Below are positions 1 through 10,305 of a stretch of 64,000 nt of DNA, piece after piece. The stretch lies in NCBI GenBank assembly GCA_963924555.1, contig OZ004598.1, positions 3,620,501 to 3,684,500 of the forward strand, written 5' to 3'. Within the stretch, counting starts at the first letter, position 1. Each line of letters opens with the position of its first letter. Position numbers and translations under genes: made by a program. The DNA comes from Crambe crambe (lineage: Eukaryota > Porifera > Demospongiae > Poecilosclerida > Crambeidae). The notes below the pieces were generated by a model, which was given only the letters and a program-made list of their open reading frames with translations, was not told the origin of the DNA and did not search any database.

Positions 1-37
1 TGAACTGTCTGAGTTTTCTTTTTCCTGTCTGTTGCAG

Positions 38-1466
38 GATGTTGCAGCTAGAAATATTATGGTTAGTATCAATGAAAGGTGTAAGGTTGGTAATTTTGAT
101 CTTCTGAAGAAGCTACGACAGGAACAAGACCACAAGCGAGTGTACGTCACTCATAGTGATACGCCCATGGCAGTTAGATGGATGGCTCCAGAGAATTTGG
201 ATGTCGAAAAGAAGCTTTTTTCCACAGCTTCTGATGTGTGGAGTTTCGGAGTGCTCCAGTGGGAAATTAGACATCCATTTGATACTCCATACAGTGTTAG
301 TCTATAATATCAGCTACTATATACTGGGCTATATTAACATAGGTTAGCACATCTGCTTCATTCTATATATAAGGGATGGAATTTGTTACTATTACGACAT
401 GACATGATTTAAAAGTGATCATAGAATATGACATCCATATGTGACCGGCTCTGGGAAAACCCTCCGTCGGGTGAAAATTAAAAATTTTTTGTTATGGTAA
501 AATTTATTATCTATGGCCCTTTGGCTCTTTATTGCGCAAATTTCAAAGCTATAGCTTTTATGACGCCTGAGGAACAGCTCTTAGAAGGATCGAGGTAGCG
601 TCCATTAGCGTTATTGTTTTTTCGAGAAAAGCTGACTAAGCAACGTGAACATTATTTCCGGACATGCCCGTGGACTAGTAAATTGACGGTGGGTGGGGTT
701 TCGAACTGTAGTTAGTAAGAAGCTAGTTTCTTGCCTTTTGGCTCGAGAAAGGTCCAACCGAAGCTCCGAGAAGAGAAGCAAGGTACCGAAGGTAGCGCAG
801 ATAGCTTAGTAAGTTCATATTTCCCAGCGCATAAGCTGGAAAGCCTGCCTAAAGTTCAATGAATTTCAGCCTGACTAGAATCTCCGTGCACGAAGCTTCA
901 ATGGCTGACTAGCTAACTTTAGCGCTTCATTTGAAGCCTTTGTACTTGTAGTCTGAGCTCCAAACTTCATCTGTGCTTTGTTCAAGGATCATATTTGTCA
1001 TTTATGCTTAAAAAAATTTTTTGCCAAATTTTGGCACTGCCAACTAAACGTGCTCATATCTGATAATTGATTTTTGCACCGGACGGAGGGTTTTCCCAGA
1101 GCCGGTCACATATGATACTATACAGTGTCAGCTTAAAATACTGTATTAGCCAGTCAGGGCTGCCACTTCTATTCCCATTGGATGCAATATTAAAACATTC
1201 AATTCTGGGGGAAATTTGTTACTAGCTATGTATTACCAATATTGCTATAGACATGACATGTTGCATGTGATTTTAACCAATTATAGGATATGACTAATGA
1301 AGAGGTGAAGCAACGTGTCATAAGTGGTAAAGCCAGACTCCAGGTTCCCACTGACTATCCTGCAATTGTACAACAGATCATGAGAGCATGTTGGCAAGAT
1401 GAACCTTCAGAAAGACCCAGCTTTTTGCTCATATCTGAACTCCTTGCTAATTTAACTATTTATTAA
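38..1466 (+). CDS. Receptor-type tyrosine kinase, C-terminal part (5' end outside window)
   Basis: Two exons, 38-295 and 1287-1466, join in phase 0 with a pyrimidine tract and AG before 38, a GTTAGT donor at 296 and AG before 1287. The first exon opens at the Asp of the catalytic loop and reads DVAARN, the AAR signature of tyrosine kinases. It continues with an activation segment, VRWMAPE, and the F-helix DVWSFGVLQWE. The second exon holds the end of the C-lobe, RACWQDEPSERPSF, and stops 12 residues later, so there is almost no tail. The magnesium-binding DFG position reads NFD (KVGNFDLL), so both the metal-binding Asp and the Gly are replaced. I infer weak or no catalysis, that is, a pseudokinase, but the N-lobe is not visible. 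The family call is firm; the subfamily is unknown. Confidence 0.82.
440..1110. mobile_element. 671-bp MITE in the kinase intron
   Basis: The ends are inverted copies of about 33 bp that begin TGTGACCGGCTCTGGG and end CCCAGAGCCGGTCACA. They are flanked by TA at 438-439 and 1111-1112, as for Tc1/mariner or pogo-type insertion. No reading frame of note lies inside. It fills most of the intron between the two kinase exons. Confidence 0.8.
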
Positions 1467-2036
1467 TGAGTGTGGTGTATTAAGTTATAACTTACTTGCT
1501 TCCATAAGTCAATTCTTAATAGTGCAAACAAGAAAAACTTAACTATAACACAAAAGCAATAGGCCTACTCCACCTAATCTAAACATTCTGTATACTCTAC
1601 AGTACATGCTGCAATGATTCATCAAGTGAAGAGAGTGCGACTCATTAGAAATGATAGCCACCATACTTCTTCTGGGAACATTTTTTGCTGAATATGAATA
1701 CAGCATTCTTTTCACAATGAGCTATTCAGTGTATGATTGTATGACCTTGTAACCTAAAACTTTCATCTGTCATATCCCAGTGGTTGGTGTGGTAGTATAG
1801 TTTGCTGGAACAAAAAAAAACAAAAAACAAAAAAAACAGGTCGTTACATAACTGGCCAGGTAGACGTAGCTATAGGTATACTTCAATTTCGGTCTGATTT
1901 CATGAAATGGCTACTTCACAGAACTGATTAGTTCTTATTAGGCCTGCTCAGCTAAGTTCTTAGAAAGGGCCTTACTCAGAATCACTTCAGTCATGGGCTA
2001 GGACTGCAAAGCCATTGTGGATCCGATTGTAGTATA
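1467..2036. other. No gene seen; kinase 3' flank
   Basis: Non-coding by eye. It carries an A-rich run near 1810-1840. Nothing else recognised. Confidence 0.6.
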
Positions 2037-3480
2037 CTAGGGTATGTTCGTGTAACATATTCAATCGGCGAGCGAAGCAGTTGGTGAAAGTCATTTGTAC
2101 TTTGACTTACTAAGATATTGCAGCTGCATACATAGGAGGCTGTATAATGCTTACCACAAGCACTTAGAAAGCCAAGCGCCTACAATCAATCCACTTAGCA
2201 CCTCTATGACAAAATGCTGTAGAAAACAATGAGCTGAGCTGTTCGTTCTAAGCATGTTTCAAAGGTCAAACGAACGTGCGCATGCGTATTATTAATTATG
2301 CCCGCTAGCTATTGACGTACGTATTATATATAAATTTATAGCCCGTTGCCATGGTAACGAACCGATTTACATGGATTTATAAATGTGATACAGTGCATGT
2401 AATCATAGCCTGGGGTGGTGTTTACAGGGAAAAGTTAGATATAGATTCTGCAAAGTTGATATTGCACTTTTAAGGAGTTGTGACTAGACTGAAAGGTGAG
2501 TATGTGACAGTATAGAGTTCTGTCCTTATACTAACTACTCTCAGAAAAGAATTTTATCATTGAACACGGTGCGCACGCTATAATGATATTCATTGACCAC
2601 ATTCCACATTGCAAACCCAAGAAGCTTTTCAGAAAGTAGCCAGCATAAAAGGCAGAACTTGCGAGCTGTGTAACAGCGTGGCTGGTATTCTGCACTAGCT
2701 GCCCTACTTGCCATTCAGCGTCCAACCATAATTATGACGCTGTGCCCCTACCTTACGTGAGCAAGTTAAAGCACAGCGAGTGGGTGGGTTATAGAGTGAA
2801 AGATAGTTCGGTACCGTATGAATCACGACGTTGAAGTGGGATGGCCATATTCTTGTAAGCAGCCAAAAAGTAGCTACATCGCTATAGAGACAGAAGCACT
2901 GAGCATGCGTAGTACACTCGCGCGGGCTATAAAATAGTTATTAACCGCGCGCGTGCGGTTTGTAGTGAATTATAAGCACTCGCCCCTCGGGCTTCGCCCT
3001 CGGGCCTCGTGCTTATAATTCGACTACAAACCTAGCGCTTGGTTAATAACTATTACATATATATATCTCGAGCTCCCGTTGACATGACCAGAGAGTGGCT
3101 CGCTTCGCTCGCCAACTAGGGTATGTTCGTGTAACATATTCAATTGGCGAGCGAAGCAGTTGGTGAAAGTCATTTGTACTTTGACTTACTAAGATATTGT
3201 AGCTGCATACATAGGAGGCTGTATAATGCTTACCACAAGCACTTAGAAAGCCAAGCGCCTACAATCCACTTAGCGCCTCTATGACAAAATGCTGTAGAAA
3301 GCAATAAGCTCTAGCTGTTTGTTCTAAGTGCTATGGGCAATTTCATTTGTGGGGTCAAAGGTCAAACGAACGTGCGCGCATGCGTATTATTAACTATGCC
3401 CGCTAGCTATTAACGTACGTATATATAAATATAATCTCGAGCTCCCGTTGACATGACCAGAGAGAGGCTCGCTTCGCTCG
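2037..3480. repeat. Direct repeats flanking a 120-bp palindrome
   Basis: A block of about 300 bp starting CTAGGGTATGTTCGTG occurs at 2037-2340 and again at 3116-3430, nearly identical. A second motif, CTCGAGCTCCCGTTGACATG, occurs at 3067 and 3432. Between them, 2933-3054 is a near-perfect palindrome whose arms start AATAGTTATTAACC and whose loop is CTCGGGCTTCGCCCTCGG. Part of the same family reappears in reverse at about 19935-20025. This looks like nested non-autonomous transposons; there is no coding content. Confidence 0.7.
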
Positions 3481-3522
3481 TCAATTAATACATGCGCTCA
3501 GGATAGTTTAAACTATCTATGG

Positions 3523-6116
3523 TAGGGTCTGCAACGTAAAAAATCGATATCCTAGTTTTGCATAACTTGCACCTGTTTTAAGTAGAGGGGGTTGAAGCTT
3601 AAACAGCCACACCTTCGAATCCTGGGTTTGTGATTGCTTAACAGAGAAATTCACTCGCGATGTACATTTTTGCGGTGTCAGCAAAATTGAGGTCAAGGGT
3701 CAAATTTAGAATTCAAATTTTGGTGGCTCTAAGTGTTGTGCTCACCTTGACTGCCAAGTTGCTTCAAATTGAGCTGCTATAACTCCTGAAACAGAGCCTT
3801 GGACCCCTTATTTGCAAGAAGATGAGTTATCTTGGAGAGAACAATCAGCTGTGCTAGATGGAGGTCCATGAGAGGGCAATCCCTCAATATTCGGTTGTTT
3901 GGGGCTTGGTTCAAAATATGTAATGATGAAATCAGAATGAGCCCAAGGGGTCCTTTGCCATCTGGGCAGTGTACTTCCAGTTGGTGTGTGGTTAGTAACT
4001 CCCCCTTAATTTTGATTCCAGTTGTAGAAATGAGTCTATGCCCTCACATAATAGACTATAGTCTCATGTCAATAGGCCCCAGATTAGTCATGCAATGCAA
4101 ATGAGAATGTGGTTAATATTGCTATGCTAGTTTTGCCCATCTGTTCCTATAGATCCTGTGGTTGTACCCTCCGAGATGCTTGTGTCAAAGTATGTGCATA
4201 TTCATTATTGTGGATAGCAAACATGAATCTAGTAGCAGTGAGGTTGAGCATGTCGTGTTTTGTTTGTCCCTTGCTTATCACTCCATGCCATTTCCTAGTG
4301 AACTTGGTTATTATGGCCCGACGATCAAGAAACTGATTGACAAACAGTTACAAGAAAGGGGGAGGTATCCATACAACACATACAAATTTGTAGAAAAGGT
4401 GGCATCTTCAGATATGCCCAATCCCCTAATGCCAGAAGAATTTGGAAATGTGAGGTCTAGTTTGAGTTTTGGATGACAAGATGAAGGAACAAGAGGAAAT
4501 AGAGAAGTTGAAAAACTGTAGATTAATATGCTCCAGAGAGTGAAATGAAAGGAAGTAGACATATCTTTGACAAGGAAACTATTTGAATCATTCTTGTTTG
4601 TTTTGAGCAAGGTAAATTTATCAAGTCTTTTTAAAATAATTCTATGTCTCCATCAATGTTGATGATCTGTTTCACTATTATTATGCAAGTGCGCATGTGC
4701 CTGATTACAACACCATGGAACCACTTCTCCTCCATGGACATCATGAACACATGCACTATAAAAATTATGTGGGCCTGACTCTTACTCAGCCTCCTGGAGC
4801 AGAGCTGGATCCAGGGGAGGGATTGCAAACTCCCTATTTTGTTCCCAAGCTATTATACAATTTGACCATGCCTAGCCATGTCTATTTTTCTTTGACAATT
4901 TGTGTTTGTCCTCTAAAGTGGCGTAATTAGAAGAGAGAACATGTTACATGTGTGGGCTAACTAAACTAGGAACTAATGCGGTTACTATAATAATTATCAT
5001 CTAAGGCTACGGTCAAAGAAAGAAACAATCTATGTATACATGATACATCCATTTTGGCTTTCACTTTCAAGGTCACACATTGGATAACTTGGTACATACT
5101 AACTGTGATTTCCTTTTACTATCACACCTGTGACCATGCACGTGTCATTCAAAGATATCTTTCGGATTTCCTTAAACAATCACACCTGTAACCTTGTAGC
5201 TAGCTATGTGTCACTTAAAAGATATCTTTTGGAGCACTTTGGCTTACTTTTCAAGGTCACACATTAGATAACTCGGTGCATACTAACTGTGATTTGAGGT
5301 GTGACCTTGCATGTGTCACTTAGCTACAACACAAATTTTGGGATGCTTCATCTCTTTGCCTACACTCATGATGCACACAAACCGGATTCAACTAGCTAAT
5401 AATTTAAGCAATGCTCAATAGTGGTAGCCTACCAGTGAAGCCAACATGGGTCCTCCAAAACTAATAGCTATGCTCCTTCTTGCACCTTTCCTCATGGTCC
5501 AGTGTTTGTGCTCCTAATCCTGCAACCCCACCTATCTAAAAACCCTGGATCCAGCCCTGTAGAGTAGTTTTGATATGTTGGTGCACTCTCATTTCTACAA
5601 TTGGAATCAATTATATGCCATTAAGTGGGAGATACTAACCGCACACTTATTATACCAACTGGAAGTACACTGCCCAGATGGCAAAGGACCCCTTGGGCTC
5701 ATTCTGATTTCATCATTACATATTTTGAACCAAGCCCCAAACAACCGAATATTGAGGGATTGCCCTCTCATGGACCTCCATCTAGCACAGCTGATTGTTC
5801 TCTCCAAGATAACTCATCTTCTTGCAAATAAGGGGTCCAAGGCTCTGTTTCAGGAGTTATAGCAGCTCAATTTGAAGCAACTTGGCAGTCAAGGTGAGCA
5901 CAACACTTAGAGCCACCAAAATTTGAATTCTAAATTTGACCCTTGACCTCAATTTTGCTGACACCGCAAAAATGTACATCGCGAGTGAATTTCTCTGTTA
6001 AGCAATCACAAACCCAGGATTCGAAGGTGTGGCTGTTTAAGCTTCAACCCCCTCTACTTAAAACAGGTGCAAGTTATGCAAAACTAGGATATCGATTTTT
6101 CACGTTGCAGACCCTA
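3523..6116. mobile_element. 2.6-kb transposon with about 0.5-kb inverted arms and 7-bp target duplication
   Basis: The left arm (3523 to about 4032) and the right arm (about 5588-6116) are inverted copies that differ by scattered substitutions and small gaps. Both ends start TAGGGTCTGCAACGT. The flanks are the direct repeat TCTATGG at 3516-3522 and 6117-6123, a clean 7-bp target-site duplication. Long arms plus a 7-bp duplication suggest a MULE-like or foldback element (inference). The core (4033-5587) has short open frames at 4162-4476 and 4697-4930 that I do not recognise, and an internal tandem duplication of about 180 bp at 5050-5320. No intact transposase is visible, so it is probably non-autonomous. 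Confidence 0.82.
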
Positions 6117-6240
6117 TCTATGGCCAGCTGCATACTGGCGCCGAATTAACGGGAAGGTTCAAAGTTCTTAGAAAGGCGCTTACTCAGCAATTATTATCTT
6201 CACTCACTAGCACCTTGTAGTCTAATATCTAAGCTAGTTA

Positions 6241-6632
6241 GTCTCGCGTAGCCGACCCTTTACCAACCGCAAGGGAAGTGGATTTGTACTTTTAGCATTA
6301 AAATACGATGTTCAATGACGCATAATGACACATGCTTAATGACATCATCTTGAGGTACAGAGGATTTCACGATCTTTGCAACTGCAAAAAGCCAGTCACA
6401 TGATCGATATGAGGAATTTGACCAATCAGTAGGTTTGAATTACTTCCGCTTTTGGCTTTCCCGTTGTAGCTCCGTACGCCGTATTTTTAGCGACTGCGAA
6501 CGTACACGTGGACTAGGTTATATTTTTATTAATGCGCGCTACCGTCACGTCATAATTAGACTTCCGCCAAGTATACATGTCACCAGACCCTTTCCTTCCT
6601 TCGCGGTTGGTAAAGGGTCGGCTGCGCCAGAC
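6241..6632. mobile_element. 392-bp MITE
   Basis: Inverted ends GTCTCGCGTAGCCGACCC and GGGTCGGCTGCGCCAGAC extend inward through TTTACCAACCGC. TA flanks both sides (6239-6240 and 6633-6634). No coding content. Confidence 0.75.
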
Positions 6633-6643
6633 TAGCACTGAGT

Positions 6644-7633
6644 CAAGGGGTGGTCACTCCAAATACACACTGTACTGACACCTGCGACCGGGGTCAAGAT
6701 TAAGGTCAAGCGGTCAAGCCCAAAATCAGTGACAGTCAAGCGGTCAACGGCTATTCTAGTCGGTCAAATTTGGGTTCAAAGGCCAGATTAAATTGACGCA
6801 TGCGCATAAATTCTTATCATAACTTTACAATGTGATTCATTAGAGAAAACACTTGGAAATTTCAAGTAAGTGATATTCTTAACGAATTTTATTAAATTGC
6901 GGCTCTACTGAAGAACCAAGAAGATCTGGTTCTTAGGATAGAGTGTCTAGAAAGCTGACTAGCAAACCAGATTAGCTATAATAGTAAATAAATAAAACAT
7001 CCATACTATCATGAAGTTTAATATTATTCATTGTTATATAGTTTGTGTTTATCAAAGGGTCCAGACTGCAATAGTAAATAAATGTTGGTTGGGTATACTG
7101 GTAGCTAGATGACTTCTTGTTTAGGCACTGTTTTAGATGTTTGAGGTCGTCCAAGTGCCCATTAATAAAGAGATATGCACATCCATTACACCAATTTCCA
7201 TTCCCAGGTGATTGAGAGTTTGGCTCAAATGCTATACGACTGAGCAAATAACATTATTGTTGTATCTCACTATCTAGCTACCATGTAATTCTATGAAAAG
7301 GAAGAAGAACTGTGCAACTTCTGCTGCAAGGTGGCCAATCTTCAGGAATGAAGAATTCCTCTCATCAATGCAGTTGACTACACTTCTTATTTCTTCCTTA
7401 GTGCCATATCCTATCCCCTCTGCACTGACAAATTTTAATAATGAAAGCCAGAAAGTCAGATCTGAGCGCTGCATTAATAATTAGGGGGTGTGGCTTAAGA
7501 CTAGATATGTACAGTAATGGTTTTTACAAAAGATACATTTTAGGACAAGGTCAAGTGGTCAAGGCCTAAAATTAGTGGTCAAGAATCTTGACCCCGGTCG
7601 CGGGTGTCGCAGTACAGGAGTGACCGCCCCTTG
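6644..7633. mobile_element. 990-bp hAT-like non-autonomous transposon
   Basis: Ends CAAGGGGTGGTCACTCC and GGAGTGACCGCCCCTTG are inverted copies. The subterminal stretches, rich in GGTCAAG and CGGGGTCAAGATT, also pair. The insertion is flanked by TGAGT at 6639-6643 and 7634-7638, a 5-bp target duplication. The CAAGGG terminus resembles hAT ends, although 5 bp is shorter than the usual 8. Two short minus-strand frames (6972-7247, 7274-7474) have no recognised product. Confidence 0.72.
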
Positions 7634-7771
7634 TGAGTCGTGGACCGAGGTGGAACAAACTGGCTAAAGAGAATCCCGTGAAGTTCGTGGCAGTAGGTTC
7701 GTGGAGCGATACCACTGCTAGTCTTCTTGGCTTTTGGTGTGTCTATGTTCTGCCCCGATGCTGAATTTGTC

Positions 7772-8125
7772 CCCCGTTACGTAACGGGACGCCTGTTGCT
7801 GAACGGAGTAATTATGAGCAACTGCATGCATATCCTGTAGCACAACGGGCCAGCTGGCCTGTTGCACAACGAGTCAGTTGCCCTGTTGCACAATGGGTCG
7901 CTAACCTGTAGTCTCGCGAGCCAGAACGGGTCTGGCTCGTGAGAGTATAGCTATACCCTGGCCTATACAGTCGGCTGTCCTTAGTTGCCTCTCACATTTG
8001 CCCTGTTGGGTAACGGGCTTCAGCTGCCCTGTTGTGCAACGGTTCAGTTGCCCTGCTGTACAATAGTAGTTGTCCTGCATGTTAATCAATGGTCAGTACA
8101 CTATGCTATCCTGCTGGGTGGCAGG
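7772..8125. repeat. Degenerate tandem repeat of a self-complementary unit
   Basis: Units of roughly 24-30 bp resembling GTTGCCCTGTTGCACAACGG recur about ten times with drift, for example at 7790, 7840, 7868, 7883, 8002, 8028 and 8049. Each unit carries a short inverted repeat (CCCGTT...AACGGG or CTGTTG...CAACGGG), so single units could form hairpins. A separate hairpin, CGAGCCAGAACGGGTCTGGCTCG, lies at 7917-7939. No reading frame. Confidence 0.65.
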
Positions 8126-8850
8126 TCTTCAGTCTAGCTAGCTATAGCGAATTGCAAGTTCATGATCACTAAAGTAATAAAGTTAATAATAGCTAGCTAT
8201 TTTTCTACTAGATATTGACTCAATTCTTGCCATCACCTGAACCATGACCTACAATATTAAAGAAAGTATTATAGGCCTGTATGATTGAAAGATATTTAAT
8301 TTACCTCAGGCATTACGTTGAATCTACACTCTTTTACTTCTTTAGCCATCTCGTGAACTTTGTTAATCACCTACAGAAGAATATAGCTAGCTTCATAGCT
8401 TGTACATTAATTTTGTTTATTTGCCTCACAGTCATACATTTTGGGTCAAATTATAATAGCTAGCTACATATGTATTACCCTTGCATACGTCTTCTTGTAA
8501 CCAGCATGAAGACTGTCAATTCCATGAATTTAACTACTCTTCTCTTATAGTTTGGTCACTCTCATTCTAAAGTGTATTCCAGAGATACATATTATTGCTG
8601 AATCAACTGCAACTTTGCCTTACCTTTTTTACTCTCACCACTAAGATGTCTGAGACCAGCTTCAGGCAAATCCAACAATTAAAATGTACTTTTCACTCTA
8701 GAACTGAAGTTTCTATCCTTTCACTGCCACCCTTCATATAATTTGCATAATTAACCAAAGCATTTCATTTTCAGAGTGCATGCAGAGCCCTTCAAATACT
8801 GAATGTGTCCATGCTGCAGCTGCAGGGGTGATGAACATATATGTGCACTA
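8126..8850. other. No gene seen
   Basis: AT-rich sequence without a supported gene. It may contain decayed upstream parts of the membrane-protein relic that follows, but I could not align any of it with confidence. Confidence 0.5.
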
Positions 8851-8851
8851 G

Positions 8852-9652
8852 TTGAGAGCATGCATCACACTCAGTCACTACTCCACACCAGTGATGAGAC
8901 TTTTTGGAAGAAAAGTCATCCCAGTACTGGCTACTTTGTTTCTGTTATCTTATATTAAAATCTTGAGGACAGTCGTAACAGTATTTACATCAAGTGAAGT
9001 CCTGAAAGGAGATGCAGACAACACATCAGATAAACTGGTTCCTCGTAAGGTCTGGACTCATGGAAATGTGGACTACCTCAGTGGTAAACACATTCCTCTC
9101 TTCATAGTGGCCTTGCTGTTCTTATAGTCATTCTCTTTCTTCCATACACACTCCTACTCACCTTTGGACAGTGTCTTCATTCCTTGGCAAGGAGGAAAGG
9201 ATTGAGGTGGTTACACAGTACAGCTTTTGTCTCCATAATGGATGCATGCCACACTCCTTACAACAGAAGGCATTGCTACTGGACTGGACTTCTCCTATTG
9301 ATACGCTGCATTCTCCTGATGGTTTATGTTGTCACTTATTTCAAGGACAATGCTATTGAAACTAACACATATAATACTCATCATCACTATGGGATTGATA
9401 ATACTGAAAACATCTTTCAAAGAAAGCGTATATCAAAGGCTTAGTATGAATATTCTCGAAAATATCTTCTTACTAAACCTGGGATTACTAGCTGCAATAA
9501 CCTACTATTTAAATGACATAAATGGACCTAATAATCTCTATGTGTGCCACTGCCTCACTGCTTCCATTTCAGTGGCACTTGTGACATTCCTTGCCATCGT
9601 AACATATCACATCTATTTCAAGATGAAGGGTTTCAATGTACTGAAAAAATAA
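8852..9652 (+). pseudogene. Relic of a multi-span membrane protein of a sponge/cnidarian family
   Basis: Three frames in succession encode one protein. Frame one (8852-9127) has an ITLSHYSTPVMRLFGRK stretch, a helix PVLATLFLLSYIKILRTVV and the hallmark GNVDYLSGKHIPLFIVALLF. A shift near 9128 leads to PYTLLLTFGQCLHSLARRKG and the helix GLLLLIRCILLMVY (to about 9356). A second shift near 9360 leads to ENIFLLNLGLLAAITYY and two further helices up to 9652. I know this order as the C-terminal membrane region of large uncharacterised invertebrate proteins, some with extracellular beta-helix domains. At least two frameshifts and no recognisable N-terminus mark it as a pseudogene. Its original function is unknown. 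Confidence 0.68.
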
Positions 9653-10305
9653 TTATAAGATTGCTGTTACCAGGAAAGTCAAAGTTATCCAAAAAATTCT
9701 ATTAGAAGATACACCAACAGTTACAACCTCTATTGTGGAACTGCGTGAGACTTTATTGGAAACTGAAAAATAGCTGGATACATCTTGTTGCTGTTTATTT
9801 AGTTAGTTTTTTTAATGGCTTTTATTGTTACACAACATCTACAGATCAATTTTGTTAAGTCCTAGCTAAAAGTGTGCCCAACATGCATGTTTCATAATAC
9901 ATCATCATCATCTTATATCCATCACTCAACAACTGAGCACATAAGCAGTATAGCTACTATGAAGAGATCTGGATTCCTACTTTATTATCATAGTTGCACA
10001 GTGACCTTTGAATCTGTGGCTTATGGACATCATTGAGAAGACCCACAAAATCTTCTGTCCTCAGAGCGGATGGCCCCGCTCTATCTTCCCTAGATGACCG
10101 CCCCCTTTTCGTACAGACACACAAGAGTATTATAAATTATGATTCACAACTAATAAATAAGTTGTGGTAAAATTTTTTTGCTGTTATGGAAGAGAGAAAA
10201 ACTTAGCTATGACCTGTGGCTATGTATGAATGTGGCTATGATTGCACAAAGTATTAACTGTAATAGCTGCATAGCTACATGTTTACTAACCATGTGTACA
10301 TTTAA
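9653..10305. other. R1 3' flank
   Basis: No gene seen. The stretch 9974-10035, with CAGTGACCTTTGAA, is similar to the tandem units at 13490-13755 downstream of R2, so R1 and R2 share 3' flanking sequence from a common duplication. Confidence 0.5.

Noticed and set aside
3832-5807. Identical small protein MERTISCARW seen at 3832 (plus) and 5807 (minus)
   Set aside because: The two frames lie in the inverted arms of one transposon; the match is the repeat itself, not a gene family.
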